From the NCBI GenBank assembly GCA_944474755.1, contig OX104124.1, forward strand, positions 28,494,452 through 28,558,451: DNA of 64,000 nt, written 5' to 3'. Both the position numbers and the translations under genes were made by a program. This DNA is from Limnoperna fortunei (lineage: Eukaryota; Mollusca; Bivalvia; Mytilida; Modiolidae). Under the pieces are notes generated by a model, which saw nothing but the letters and a program-made list of their open reading frames with translations, did not search any database and was not told the origin of the DNA. Of the stretch, positions 46,401-61,500 are shown piece by piece (position 1 is the first letter of the stretch; each line of letters begins with the position of its first letter).

Positions 46401-47950
46401 TTCAGCTTTAGTACTGTAGAACTACTTTTATTTTTGTTTGATTTTCAATAAAAATTGTCAAATCAGGGGCTGTCAATATGTCTATGGTAGGCAGTTTAAA
46501 TCAATACAAGTGTCAACAGCTTTCAGTCCACTGTGGGAAATATCTTATTTCTGTAGTTAAAATGTATTATTTTGTCTTTTGCAGGAAGATGTAGAACATT
46601 GAAACCAGACCTTTATGTGAAGCAGTATGGACACATTAGTTTTTTTACTTTCAATTGATAAACCAAAGAAACAGTTATGAGGTACAGGTATTTTCGGTAC
46701 GGAATGTTTCTCTGCCTTTTTTATTATTTTTGCTTTTTGCTTGAAATACCCTACTAATGGTTGTTTTATATGTTTAAGGATGGGTCAGTGGTTGCAGGTG
46801 TGAGTTTGGTAATTACAAGTTTTTAAATGGTTGTTAAGGTTTGCAATTTTATTCAGAAAGCAAAAAGGAATAAAGGGTCATTGCTGTTATTTTTTATATT
46901 TATTTGAGAATTATTGCATGATTTTGTAGTTTTATCAGTGTATACAAGCTTAAGCATGGACCAAGCGCATGACAGTTGACCCACACTTTTACACAAATTT
47001 TATTAAATAAAATCTTTCATTTTTGGTTCATTATAATTATATTCTGTTCAAGCAAATAATATATATTAATTTTCATATTTAATGAAAATGGTGAACAATG
47101 ATTTTTTGTTGTTGAAATAAATGCACGATGAATTTTTTGTTGAGTTAAAATTAAATTGTTTGTGCACTGTGGCCATCAATAAAGAAAGGGCAGTTGACTG
47201 ATAAAACTTATGACTGGAAGTATTCTAAACCAATCAAAAGCAATGAAGGAATGGTGGATAGCAGGTCTCTGATCTTGTATACAGTATATTTTACCTTGTA
47301 AGATACTGACAAAAATAACATCCTTAGACATTGTAGCTTGCATGTACATCGTTAATCGCTTCTCTAACACATTCGCTAATATGTTTGGTTTATGCATGCT
47401 CTAAATTCACATATGTCAGACCACGACACACAATTTGTACATAATTGCAATGCATTTTAAAACTATTAATTTCTTGTTTATTAATATATTTGGGTTTCGC
47501 AAATATAATTTACATTTCTTAACATTTTTCTGGTTGGTTAGTCAGACAACCATCAAAACACTGACATAGTATATAATTGTAATAAAAACCAATTCAAAGG
47601 CTACAAATAGAAACTATCTTATATTTGTATGTGTTGAGATACATGTACCAGCCAAAAATTTACACACTGTGCAAAAGGCTTACCCAAAAAGGACATAACT
47701 GATACATAGCTTGAATTACACAGATACAGAATTAAAAGGGAAGTGAGACTGATTTACTTTACTGCCTTATGTTAAAAACTAGGACAAAATGGTCAGAAAC
47801 AATTGTATAATTGTTAACATTTAGTGACATTTTGAGAATCTGTATTTGTTTATAACTTTCACTCTCGGCAGTTTTCTTGAAGCAATTTGAAGACATTTAA
47901 GACATATTCTGCATTTTTTTTAGTATAAAAAAAGGACATTTCCTCCTATA
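46401..47950. other. AT-rich spacer, no supported gene
   Basis: A 73-codon minus-strand frame at 47176-47397 has no domain. A TTTTGTCTTTTGCAG at about 46570-46585 resembles a 3' splice site, but no exon follows that I can recognise. Confidence 0.45.
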
Positions 47951-47964
47951 AACTAGAGAGTGAC

Positions 47965-48200
47965 AGAGTTTTTATGGTAATTTGTCTATTGATCATGTGG
48001 TTGGTCAAAACTGAGGTTGTGGGTTTGGGTCTTACTGTTGGCAGGGTGTGCTCAACTGCAATCTCAATTGACAAGGATTGTCAAAAATTTTCTACCAAAG
48101 GTCATGGGTTTTTTCCGGGTACTCAGGTTTCCTCCTTAATGAAACTTGATATAGATGAAAAATTGCTGAAAGTAGCTTTAAACAACATTTAAACAAAACA
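47965..48200 (+). mobile_element. Old, diverged SINE copy
   Basis: GTCTATTGATCATGTGG, AACTGAGGTTGTGGGTTTGGGTCTTACTG, GGGTACTCAGGTTTCCTCC and GAAAAATTGCTGAAAGTAGC follow the order of the complete SINE at 36178 with many substitutions. The A box is no longer recognisable. The open frame across it is accidental. Confidence 0.8.
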
Positions 48201-48214
48201 AGCTTATTAAAATT

Positions 48215-48309
48215 AGATCTTGCTCCGCCTTTTTGTTATTGTCACTGTGAAGAGATCTTTACAGCAAAAATAATAAAGAGTAAGTAGGTGAAAGACTTAA
48301 TTTTAATTA
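48215..48309. repeat. Array-flanking module next to 64-bp satellite
   Basis: CCTTTTTGTTATTGTCACTGTG and AAGTAGGTGAAAGACTTAATTTTAATTAG align with CCTTTTTGTTATGGTCGCTGCG and AAGCAAGTGAAAGATTTCTTTTTAATTAG at about 31396-31480. The hairpin partner strand is degraded here. The 64-bp array begins immediately after TTAATTAG. Confidence 0.65.
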
Positions 48310-48990
48310 GTTTGTAGTATACTACACAGTTATACAATACACAATGTATTCACAGAAACTGTTAGAGTGTTCTACTTGTAGTATACTACACAGTTATACA
48401 ATACACAATGTATTCACAGAAACTGTTAGAGTGTTCTACTTGTAGTATACTACACAGTTATACAATACACAATGTATTCACAGAAACTGTTAGAGTGTTC
48501 TACTTGTAGTATACTACACAGTTATACAATACACAATGTATTCACAGAAACTGTTAGAGTGTTCTGCTTGTAGTATACTACACAGTTATACAATACACAA
48601 TGTATTCACAGAAACTGTTAGAGTGTTCTACTTGTAGTAAACTACACAGTTATACAATACACAATGTATTCATAGAAACTGTTAGAGTGTTCTACTTGTA
48701 GTATACTACACAGTTATACAATACACAATGTATTCACAGAAACTGTTAGAGTGTTCTACTTGTAGAATACTACACAGTTATACAATACACAATGTATTCA
48801 CAGAAACTGTTAGAGTGTTCTACTTGTAGTATACTACACAGTTATACAATACACAATGTATTCACAGAAACTGTTAGAGTGTTCTACTTGTAGTATACTA
48901 CACAGTTATACAATACACAATGTATTCACAGAAACTGTTAGAGTGTTCTACTTGTATAGTATACTACACAGTTATACAATACACAATGTA

Positions 48991-49885
48991 CAGTAAAACT
49001 TCGGTAGCTCGAACTCGGATGGCTCGAACACCACCGATATCTCGAACTGTTTTTAAAGTCCCGACATTTATTTCTATATATATTTGTAAAAAGAACCCCG
49101 GTTTTTCGAACACCGATTTCTCGAAAACTCGAACTCATTTATAGGTCCCTTTGATAGTAAACTCATGTAAGTCACCATCAATAACTCGAACTAAAATTAT
49201 AAGCGTCAGTGCGAAGCAATTAACTTCAGGTACAAAGAACGTGGATAACAGAAGCCATAACAATTAATACAGGTATGTCAATTAAAACATAAAAGATAAT
49301 AATTATGTCATGACTGGTGATTAGTTTGAACAGGCAAATAGACATCAATTGTTTCTTTATTAAAAAATATGCAATGTACCAAGCGGATTATCAAATCAAC
49401 GAAAATATTCCAATTGAAAATCATTTACGACTTTTGTTGACAACTGTGGTTAAATTGATATTAAAAACGAAATATTAAAGCTAAAATAATTGATGAAAAA
49501 TGTGTCGGCAATAAATATTGTGGAAATTATTTACTTAATTTAACTGCGATGGATATACCGAGTACAAACGGGTTTTTGCGCAATAACGGAAGTAAATAGT
49601 AAGCGATGTAGAAATTTCAAATTTCACAAACTATTACACCTAAAATAACTTTATTCGTGTCAAAATTCATGAAATAAACATCTACATACATTCAAAACGA
49701 ATATTAGTTCGCCAAAACAACCATACCGCGTGTAGGATAATTAACAAGCAACTTATAAGAAAAATCGGTCACGGTACGGAACAGATACAATTTCCGGAGG
49801 TTGTCAAACTTCGGTGGCTCGAACAACCGATAACTCGAACTATTTTTGGCGACCCCATCGAGTTCGAGTTATCGAAGTTCTACTG
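48991..49885. mobile_element. Pogo/Tc1-like non-autonomous element, copy 1 (895 bp)
   Basis: The termini begin CAGTAAAACTTCGGTAGCTC and end GTTATCGAAGTTCTACTG. They are inverted repeats matching at about 24 of 27 positions and continuing as further CTCGAAC-rich subterminal sequence. A TA lies on each side (48989-48990 and 49886-49887); in an uninterrupted satellite unit only one TA is present at that point (AATGTATTC). CAGT ends with TA duplication fit pogo/Tigger or Tc1-mariner elements. The interior has no transposase frame. This copy has CCGATATCTCGAAC where the other two have CCGATTTCTCGAAC. Confidence 0.92.
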
Positions 49886-52705
49886 TATTCACAGAAACTG
49901 TTAGAGTGTTCTACTTGTAGTATACTACACAGTTATACAATACACAATGTATTCACAGAAACTGTTAGAGTGTTCTACTTGTAGTATACTACACAGTTAT
50001 ACAATACACAATGTATTCACAGAAACTGTTAGAGTGTTCTACTTGTAGTATACTACACAGTTATACAATACACAATGTATTCACAGAAACTGTTAGAGTG
50101 TTCTACTTGTAGTATACTACACAGTTATACAATACACAATGTATTCACAGAAACTGTTAGAGTGTTCTACTTGTAGTATACTACACAGTTATACAATACA
50201 CAATGTATTCACAGAAACTGTTAGAGTGTTCTACTTGTAGTATACTACACAGTTATACAATACACAAGGTATTCACAGAAACTGTTAGAGTGTTCTACTT
50301 GTAGTATACTACACAGTTATACAATACACAATGTATTCACAGAAACTGTTAGAGTGTTCTACTTGTAGTATACTACACAGTTATACAATACACAAAGTAT
50401 TCACAGAAACTGTTAGAGTGTTCTACTTGTAGTATACTACACAGTTATACAATACACAATGTATTCACAGAAACTGTTAGAGTGTTCTACTTGTAGTATA
50501 CTACACAGTTATACAATACACAATGTATTCATAGAAACTGTTACTGTGTTCTACTTGTAGTATACTACACAGTTATACAATACACAATGTATTCACAGAA
50601 ACTGTTAGAGTGTTCTACTTGTAGTATACTACACAGTTATACAATACACAAGGTATTCACAGAAACTGTTAGAGTGTTCTACTTGTAGTATACTACACAG
50701 TTATACAATACACAAGGTATTCACAGAAACTGTTAGAGTGTTCTACTTGTAGTATACTACACAGTTATACAATACACAATGTATTCATAGAAACTGTTAC
50801 TGTGTTCTACTTGTAGTATACTACACAGTTATACAATACACAATGTATTCACATAAACTGTTAGAGTGTTCTACTTGTAGTACACTACACAGTTATACAA
50901 TACACAAGGTATTCACAGAAACTGTTAGAGTGTTCTACTTGTAGTATACTACACAGTTATACAATACACAATGTATTCACATAAACTGTTAGAGTGTTCT
51001 ACTTGTAGTACACTACACAGTTATACAATACACAAGGTATTCACAGAAACTGTTAGAGTGTTCTACTTGTAGTATACTACACAGTTATACAATACACAAT
51101 GTATTCACAGAAACTGTTAGAGTGTTCTACTTGTAGTATACTACACAGTTATACAATACACAATGTATTCACAGAAACTGTTAGAGTGTTCTACTTGTAG
51201 TATACTACACAGTTATACAATACACAATGTATTCATAGAAACTGTTACTGTGTTCTACTTGTAGTATACTACACAGTTATACAATACACAATGTATTCAC
51301 AGAAACTGTTAGAGTGTTCTACTTGTAGTATACTACACAGTTATACAATACACAATGTATTCACAGAAACTGTTAGAGTGTTCTACTTGTAGTATACTAC
51401 ACAGTTATACAATACACAATGTATTCACAGAAACTGTTAGAGTGTTCTACTTGTAGTATACTACACAGTTATACAATACACAATGTATTCACAGAAACTG
51501 TTAGAGTGTTCTACTTGTAGTATACTACACAGTTATACAATACACAAGGTATTCACAGAAACTGTTAGAGTGTTCTACTTGTAGTATACTACACAGTTAT
51601 ACAATACACAATGTATTCACAGAAACTGTTAGAGTGTTCTACTTGTAGTATACTACACAGTTATACAATACACAAAGTATTCACAGAAACTGTTAGAGTG
51701 TTCTACTTGTAGTATACTACACAGTTATACAATACACAATGTATTCACAGAAACTGTTAGAGTGTTCTACTTGTAGTATACTACACAGTTATACAATACA
51801 CAATGTATTCATAGAAACTGTTACTGTGTTCTACTTGTAGTATACTACACAGTTATACAATACACAATGTATTCACAGAAACTGTTAGAGTGTTCTACTT
51901 GTAGTATACTACACAGTTATACAATACACAATGTATTCACAGAAACTGTTAGAGTGTTCTACTTGTAGTATACTACACAGTTATACAATACACAAGGTAT
52001 TCACAGAAACTGTTAGAGTGTTCTACTTGTAGTATACTACACAGTTATACAATACACAATGTATTCATAGAAACTGTTACTGTGTTCTACTTGTAGTATA
52101 CTACACAGTTATACAATACACAATGTATTCACATAAACTGTTAGAGTGTTCTACTTGTAGTACACTACACAGTTATACAATACACAAGGTATTCACAGAA
52201 ACTGTTAGAGTGTTCTACTTGTAGTATACTACACAGTTATACAATACACAATGTATTCACAGAAACTGTTAGAGTGTTCTACTTGTAGTATACTACACAG
52301 TTATACAATACACAATGTATTCACAGAAACTGTTAGAGTGTTCTACTTGTAGTATACTACACAGTTATACAATACACAATGTATTCATAGAAACTGTTAC
52401 TGTGTTCTACTTGTAGTATACTACACAGTTATACAATACACAATGTATTCACAGAAACTGTTAGAGTGTTCTACTTGTAGTACACTACACAGTTATACAA
52501 TACACAATGTATTCATAGAAACTGTTAGAGTGTTCTACTTGTAGTATACTACACAGTTATACAATACACAATGTATTCACAGAAACTGTTAGAGTGTTCT
52601 ACTTGTAGTATACTACACAGTTATACAATACACAATGTATTCACAGAAACTGTTAGAGTGTTCTACTTGTATAGTATACTACACAGTTATACAATACACA
52701 ATGTA

Positions 52706-53600
52706 CAGTAAAACTTCGGTAGCTCGAACTCGGATGGCTCGAACACCACCGATTTCTCGAACTGTTTTTAAAGTCCCGACATTTATTTCTATATATATTT
52801 GTAAAAAGAACCCCGGTTTTTCGAACACCGATTTCTCGAAAACTCGAACTCATTTATAGGTCCCTTTGATAGTAAACTCATGTAAGTCACCATCAATAAC
52901 TCGAACTAAAATTATAAGCGTCAGTGCGAAGCAATTAACTTCAGGTACAAAGAACGTGGATAACAGAAGCCATAACAATTAATACAGGTATGTCAATTAA
53001 AACATAAAAGATAATAATTATGTCATGACTGGTGATTAGTTTGAACAGGCAAATAGACATCAATTGTTTCTTTATTAAAAAATATGCAATGTACCAAGCG
53101 GATTATCAAATCAACGAAAATATTCCAATTGAAAATCATTTACGACTTTTGTTGACAACTGTGGTTAAATTGATATTAAAAACGAAATATTAAAGCTAAA
53201 ATAATTGATGAAAAATGTGTCGGCAATAAATATTGTGGAAATTATTTACTTAATTTAACTGCGATGGATATACCGAGTACAAACGGGTTTTTGCGCAATA
53301 ACGGAAGTAAATAGTAAGCGATGTAGAAATTTCAAATTTCACAAACTATTACACCTAAAATAACTTTATTCGTGTCAAAATTCATGAAATAAACATCTAC
53401 ATACATTCAAAACGAATATTAGTTCGCCAAAACAACCATACCGCGTGTAGGATAATTAACAAGCAACTTATAAGAAAAATCGGTCACGGTACGGAACAGA
53501 TACAATTTCCGGAGGTTGTCAAACTTCGGTGGCTCGAACAACCGATAACTCGAACTATTTTTGGCGACCCCATCGAGTTCGAGTTATCGAAGTTCTACTG
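52706..53600. mobile_element. Pogo/Tc1-like non-autonomous element, copy 2 (895 bp)
   Basis: It has the same length, same ends and same insertion point in the 64-bp unit as copy 1, and is preceded by the same rare TGTATAGTATAC unit variant. The shared context means the element was copied together with the satellite. Confidence 0.92.
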
Positions 53601-54199
53601 TATTCACAGAAACTGTTAGAGTGTTCTACTTGTAGTATACTACACAGTTATACAATACACAATGTATTCACATAAACTGTTAGAGTGTTCTACTTGTAGT
53701 ACACTACACAGTTATACAATACACAATGTATTCACAGAAACTGTTAGAGTGTTCTACTTGTAGTACACTACACAGTTATACAATACACAATGTATTCACA
53801 GAAACTGTTAGAGTGTTCTACTTGTAGTATACTACACAGTTATACAATACACAATGTATTCACAGAAACTGTTAGAGTGTTCTACTTGTAGTATACTACA
53901 CAGTTATACAATACACAATGTATTCACAGAAAGTGTTAGAGTGTTCTGCTTGTAGTATACTACACAGTTATACAATACACAATGTATTCACAGAAACTGT
54001 TAGAGTGTTCTACTTGTAGTATACTACACAGTTATACAATACACAATGTATTCACAGAAACTGTTAGAGTGTTCTACTTGTAGTATACTACACAGTTATA
54101 CAATACACAATGTATTCACAGAAACTGTTAGAGTGTTCTACTTGTAGTATACTACACAGTTATACAATACACAATGTATTCACAGAAACTGTTAGAGTG

Positions 54200-57100
54200 T
54201 TCTACTTGTAGTATACTACACAGTTATACAATACACAATGTATTCACAGAAACTGTTAGAGTGTTCTACTTGTAGTATACTACACAGTTATACAATACAC
54301 AATGTATTCACAGAAACTGTTAGAGTGTTCTACTTGTAGTATACTACACAGTTATACAATACACAATGTATTCACAGAAACTGTTAGAGTGTTCTACTTG
54401 TAGTATACTACACAGTTATACAATACACAATGTATTCACAGAAACTGTTAGAGTGTTCTACTTGTAGTATACTACACAGTTATACAATACACAATGTATT
54501 CACAGAAACTGTTAGTGTTCTACTTGTAGTATACTACACAGTTATACAATACACAATGTATTCACAGAAACTGTTAGAGTGTTCTACTTGTAGTATACTA
54601 CACAGTTATACAATACACAATGTATTCACAGAAACTGTTAGAGTGTTCTACTTGTAGTATACTACACAGTTATACAATACACAATGTATTCAGAGAAACT
54701 GTAAGAGTGTTCTACTTGTAGTATACTACACAGTTATACAATACACAATGTATTCAGAGAAACTGTTAGAGTGTTCTACTTGTAGTATACTACACAGTTA
54801 TATAATACACAATGTATTCACAGAAACTGTTAGAGTGTTCTACTTGTAGTATACTACACAGTTATACAATACACAATGTATTCACAGAAACTGTTAGAGT
54901 GTTCTACTTGTAGTATACTACACAGTTATACAATACACAATGTATTCACAGAAACTGTTAGAGTGTTCTGCTTGTAGTATACTACACAGTTATACAATAA
55001 ACAAGGTATTCACAGAAACTGTTAGAGTGTTCTACTTGTAGTATACTACACAGTTATACAATACACAATGTATTCATAGAAACTGTTACTGTGTTCTACT
55101 TGTAGTATACTACACAGTTATACAATACACAATGTATTCACATAAACTGTTAGAGTGTTCTACTTGTAGTACACTACACAGTTATACAATACACAAGGTA
55201 TTCACAGAAACTGTTAGAGTGTTCTGCTTGTAGTATACTACACAGTTATACAATACACAATGTATTCACAGAAACTGTTAGAGTGTTCTACTTGTAGTAT
55301 ACTACACAGTTATACAATACACAATGTATTCACAGAAACTGTTAGAGTGTTCTACTTGTAGTATACTACACAGTTATACAATACACAATGTATTCACAGA
55401 AACTGTTAGAGTGTTCTACTTGTAGTAAACTACACAGTTATACAATACACAATGTATTCACAGAAACTGTTAGAGTGTTCTACTTGTAGTATACTACACA
55501 GTTATACAATACACAATGTATTCACAGAAACTGTTAGAGTGTTCTACTTGTAGTATACTACACAGTTATACAATACACAATGTATTCACAGAAACTGTTA
55601 GAGTGTTCTACTTGTAGTATACTACACAGTTATACAATACACAAGGTATTCACAGAAACTGTTAGAGTGTTCTACTTGTAGTATACTACACAGTTATACA
55701 ATACCCAAGGTATTCACAGAAACTGTTAGAGTGTTCTACTTGTAGTATACTACACAGTTATACTATACACAAGTTATTCACAGAAACTGTTAGAGTGTTC
55801 TACTTGTAGTATACTACACAGTTATACAATACACAATGTATTCACAGAAACTGTTAGAGTGTTCTACTTGTAGTATACTACACAGTTATACAATACACAA
55901 TGTATTCACATAAACTGTTAGAGTGTTCTACTTGTAGTACACTACACAGTTATACAATACACAATGTATTCACAGAAACTGTTAGAGTGTTCTACTTGTA
56001 GTATACTACACAGTTATACAATACACAATGTATTCATAGAAACTGTTACTGTGTTCTACTTGTAGTATACTACACAGTTATACAATACACAATGTATTCA
56101 CAGAAACTGTTAGAGTGTTCTACTTGTAGTATACTACACAGTTATACAATACACAATGTATTCATAGAAACTGTTACTGTGTTCTACTTGTAGTATACTA
56201 CACAGTTATACAATACACAATGTATTCACAGAAACTGTTAGAGTGTTCTACTTGTAGTATACTACACAGTTATACAATACACAATGTATTCACAGAAACT
56301 GTTAGAGTGTTCTGCTTGTAGTATACTACACAGTTATACAATACACAATGTATTCACAGAAACTGTTAGAGTGTTCTACTTGTAGTATACTACACAGTTA
56401 TACAATACACAATGTATTCACAGAAACTGTTAGAGTGTTCTACTTGTAGTATACTACACAGTTATACAATACACAATGTATTCACAGAAACTGTTAGAGT
56501 GTTCTACTTGTAGTATACTACACAGTTATACAATACACAATGTATTCACAGAAACTGTTAGAGTGTTCTACTTGTAGTATACTACACAGTTATACAATAC
56601 ACAATGTATTCACAGAAACTGTTAGAGTGTTCTACTTGTAGTATACTACACAGTTATACAATACACAATGTATTCACAGAAACTGTTAGAGTGTTCTACT
56701 TGTAGTATACTACACAGTTATACAATACACAATGTATTCACAGAAACTGTTAGAGTGTTCTACTTGTAGTATACTACACAGTTATACAATACACAATGTA
56801 TTCACAGAAACTGTTAGAGTGTTCTACTTGTAGTATACTACACAGTTATACAATACACAATGTATTCACAGAAACTGTTAGTGTTCTACTTGTAGTATAC
56901 TACACAGTTATACAATACACAATGTATTCACAGAAACTGTTAGAGTGTTCTACTTGTAGTATACTACACAGTTATACAATACACAATGTATTCAGAGAAA
57001 CTGTAAGAGTGTTCTACTTGTAGTATACTACACAGTTATACAATACACAATGTATTCAGAGAAACTGTTAGAGTGTTCTACTTGTAGTATACTACACAGT

Positions 57101-58500
57101 TATATAATACACAATGTATTCACAGAAACTGTTAGAGTGTTCTACTTGTAGTATACTACACAGTTATACAATACACAATGTATTCACAGAAACTGTTAGA
57201 GTGTTCTACTTGTAGTATACTACACAGTTATACAATACACAATGTATTCACAGAAACTGTTAGAGTGTTCTGCTTGTAGTATACTACACAGTTATACAAT
57301 AAACAAGGTATTAACAGAAACTGTTAGAGTGTTCTACTTGTAGTATACTACACAGTTATACAATACACAATGTATTCATAGAAACTGTTACTGTGTTCTA
57401 CTTGTAGTATACTACACAGTTATACAATACACAATGTATTCACATAAACTGTTAGAGTGTTCTACTTGTAGTACACTACACAGTTATACAATACACAATG
57501 TATTCACAGAAACTGTTAGAGTGTTCTGCTTGTAGTATACTACACAGTTATACAATACACAATGTATTCACAGAAACTGTTAGAGTGTTCTACTTGTAGT
57601 ATACTACACAGTTATACAATACACAATGTATTCACAGAAACTGTTAGAGTGTTCTACTTGTAGTATACTACACAGTTATACAATACACAATGTATTCACA
57701 GAAACTGTTAGAGTGTTCTACTTGTAGTAAACTACACAGTTATACAATACACAATGTATTCACAGAAACTGTTAGAGTGTTCTACTTGTAGTATACTACA
57801 CAGTTATACAATACACAATGTATTCACAGAAACTGTTAGAGTGTTCTACTTGTAGTATACTACACAGTTATACAATACACAATGTATTCACAGAAACTGT
57901 TAGAGTGTTCTACTTGTAGTATACTACACAGTTATACAATACACAAGGTATTCACAGAAACTGTTAGAGTGTTCTACTTGTAGTATACTACACAGTTATA
58001 CAATACCCAAGGTATTCACAGAAACTGTTAGAGTGTTCTACTTGTAGTATACTACACAGTTATACTATACACAAGTTATTCACAGAAACTGTTAGAGTGT
58101 TCTACTTGTAGTATACTACACAGTTATACAATACACAATGTATTCACAGAAACTGTTAGAGTGTTCTACTTGTAGTATACTACACAGTTATACAATACAC
58201 AATGTATTCACATAAACTGTTAGAGTGTTCTACTTGTAGTACACTACACAGTTATACAATACACAATGTATTCACAGAAACTGTTAGAGTGTTCTACTTG
58301 TAGTATACTACACAGTTATACAATACACAATGTATTCATAGAAACTGTTACTGTGTTCTACTTGTAGTATACTACACAGTTATACAATACACAATGTATT
58401 CACAGAAACTGTTAGAGTGTTCTACTTGTAGTATACTACACAGTTATACAATACACAATGTATTCATAGAAACTGTTACTGTGTTCTACTTGTAGTATAC
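54200..58500. repeat. Higher-order pair in 64-bp array, ~2.3-kb period
   Basis: Private variants recur 2302 bp apart: CAGAGAAACTGTAAGAG at 54691 and 56993, and TACTATACACAAGTTATTC at 55761 and 58063. That corresponds to 36 units minus 2 bp, the 2-bp loss coming from a GTTAGTGTTC unit shared by both blocks (near 54510 and 56880). Confidence 0.8.
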
Positions 58501-58549
58501 TACACAGTTATACAATACACAATGTATTCACAGAAACTGTTAGAGTGTT

Positions 58550-61500
58550 CTACTTGTAGTACACTACACAGTTATACAATACACAAGGTATTCACAGAAA
58601 CTGTTAGAGTGTTCTACTTGTAGTATACTACACAGTTATACAATACACAATGTATTCACAGAAACTGTTAGAGTGTTCTACTTGTAGTATACTACACAGT
58701 TATACAATACACAATGTATTCACAGAAACTGTTAGAGTGTTCTACTTGTAGTATACTACACAGTTATACAATACACAATGTATTCACAGAAACTGTTAGA
58801 GTGTTCTTCTTGTAGTATACTACACAGTTATACAATACACAATGTATTCACAGAAACTGTTAGAGTGTTCTACTTGTAGTACACTACACAGTTATACAAT
58901 ACACAATGTATTCACAGAAACTGTTAGAGTGTTCTACTTGTAGTATACTACACAGTTATACAATACACAATGTATTCACAGAAACTGTTAGAGTGTTCTA
59001 CTTGTAGTATACTACACAGTTATACAATACACAATGTATTCACAGAAACTGTTAGAGTGTTCTACTTGTAGTATACTACACAGTTATACAATACACAATG
59101 TATTCACAGAAACTGTTAGAGTGTTCTACTTGTAGTATACTACACAGTTATACAATACACAAGGTATTCACAGAAACTGTTAGAGTGTTCTACTTGTAGT
59201 ATACTACACAGTTATACAATACACAATGTATTCACAGAAACTGTTAGAGTGTTCTACTTGTAGTATACTACACAGTTATACAATACACAATGTATTCACA
59301 GAAACTGTTAGAGTGTTCTACTTGTAGTATACTACACAGTTATACAATACACAATGTATTCAAAGAAACTGTTAGAGTGTTCTACTTGTAGTATACTACA
59401 CAGTTATACAATACACAATGTATTCACAGAAACTGTTAGAGTGTTCTACTTGTAGTATACTACACAGTTATACAATACACAATGTATTCACAGAAACTGT
59501 TAGAGTGTTCTACTTGTAGTATACTACACAGTTATACAATACACAATGTATTCACAGAAACTGTTAGAGTGTTCTACTTGTAGTATACTACACAGTTATA
59601 CAATACACAAAGTATTCACAGAAACTGTTAGAGTGTTCTACTTGTAGTATACTACACAGTTATACAATACACAATGTATTCACAGAAACTGTTAGAGTGT
59701 TCTACTTGTAGTATACTACACAGTTATACAATACACAATGTATTCATAGAAACTGTTACTGTGTTCTACTTGTAGTATACTACACAGTTATACAATACAC
59801 AATGTATTCACAGAAACTGTTAGAGTGTTCTACTTGTAGTATACTACACAGTTATACAATACACAATGTATTCACAGAAACTGTTAGAGTGTTCTACTTG
59901 TAGTATACTACACAGTTATACAATACACAATGTATTCACAGAAACTGTTAGAGTGTTCTACTTGTAGTATACTACACAGTTATACAATACACAATGTATT
60001 CACAGAAACTGTTAGAGTGTTCTGCTTGTAGTATACTACACAGTTATACAATAAACAAGGTATTCACAGAAACTGTTAGAGTGTTCTACTTGTAGTATAC
60101 TACACAGTTATACAATACACAATGTATTCATAGAAACTGTTACTGTGTTCTACTTGTAGTATACTACACAGTTATACAATACACAATGTATTCACATAAA
60201 CTGTTAGAGTGTTCTACTTGTAGTACACTACACAGTTATACAATACACAAGGTATTCACAGAAACTGTTAGAGTGTTCTACTTGTAGTATACTACACAGT
60301 TATACAATACACAATGTATTCATAGAAACTGTTACTGTGTTCTACTTGTAGTATACTACACAGTTATACAATACACAATGTATTCACAGAAACTGTTAGA
60401 GTGTTCTACTTGTAGTACACTACACAGTTATACAATACACAATGTATTCATAGAAACTGTTAGAGTGTTCTACTTGTAGTATACTACACAGTTATACAAT
60501 ACACAATGTATTCACAGAAACTGTTAGAGTGTTCTACTTGTAGTATACTACACAGTTATACAATACACAATGTATTCACAGAAACTGTTAGAGTGTTCTA
60601 CTTGTAGAATACTACACAGTTATACAATACACAATGTATTCACAGAAACTGTTAGAGTGTTCTACTTGTAGTATACTACACAGTTATACAATACACAATG
60701 TATTCACAGAAACTGTTAGAGTGTTCTACTTGTATAGTATACTACACAGTTATACAATACACAATGTATTCATAGAAACTGTTACTGTGTTCTACTTGTA
60801 GTATACTACACAGTTATACAATACACAATGTATTCACAGAAACTGTTAGAGTGTTCTACTTGTAGTACACTACACAGTTATACAATACACAAGGTATTCA
60901 CAGAAACTGTTAGAGTGTTCTACTTGTAGTATACTACACAGTTATACAATACACAATGTATTCACAGAAACTGTTAGAGTGTTCTACTTGTAGTATACTA
61001 CACAGTTATACAATACACAATGTATTCACAGAAACTGTTAGAGTGTTCTACTTGTAGTATACTACACAGTTATACAATACACAATGTATTCACAGAAACT
61101 GTTAGAGTGTTCTTCTTGTAGTATACTACACAGTTATACAATACACAATGTATTCACAGAAACTGTTAGAGTGTTCTACTTGTAGTACACTACACAGTTA
61201 TACAATACACAATGTATTCACAGAAACTGTTAGAGTGTTCTACTTGTAGTATACTACACAGTTATACAATACACAATGTATTCACAGAAACTGTTAGAGT
61301 GTTCTACTTGTAGTATACTACACAGTTATACAATACACAATGTATTCACAGAAACTGTTAGAGTGTTCTACTTGTAGTATACTACACAGTTATACAATAC
61401 ACAATGTATTCACAGAAACTGTTAGAGTGTTCTACTTGTAGTATACTACACAGTTATACAATACACAAGGTATTCACAGAAACTGTTAGAGTGTTCTACT

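Noticed and set aside
46570..46600. 3' splice site and host exon
   Set aside because: TTTTGTCTTTTGCAG looks like an acceptor, but the following sequence has no sustained open frame or recognisable protein.
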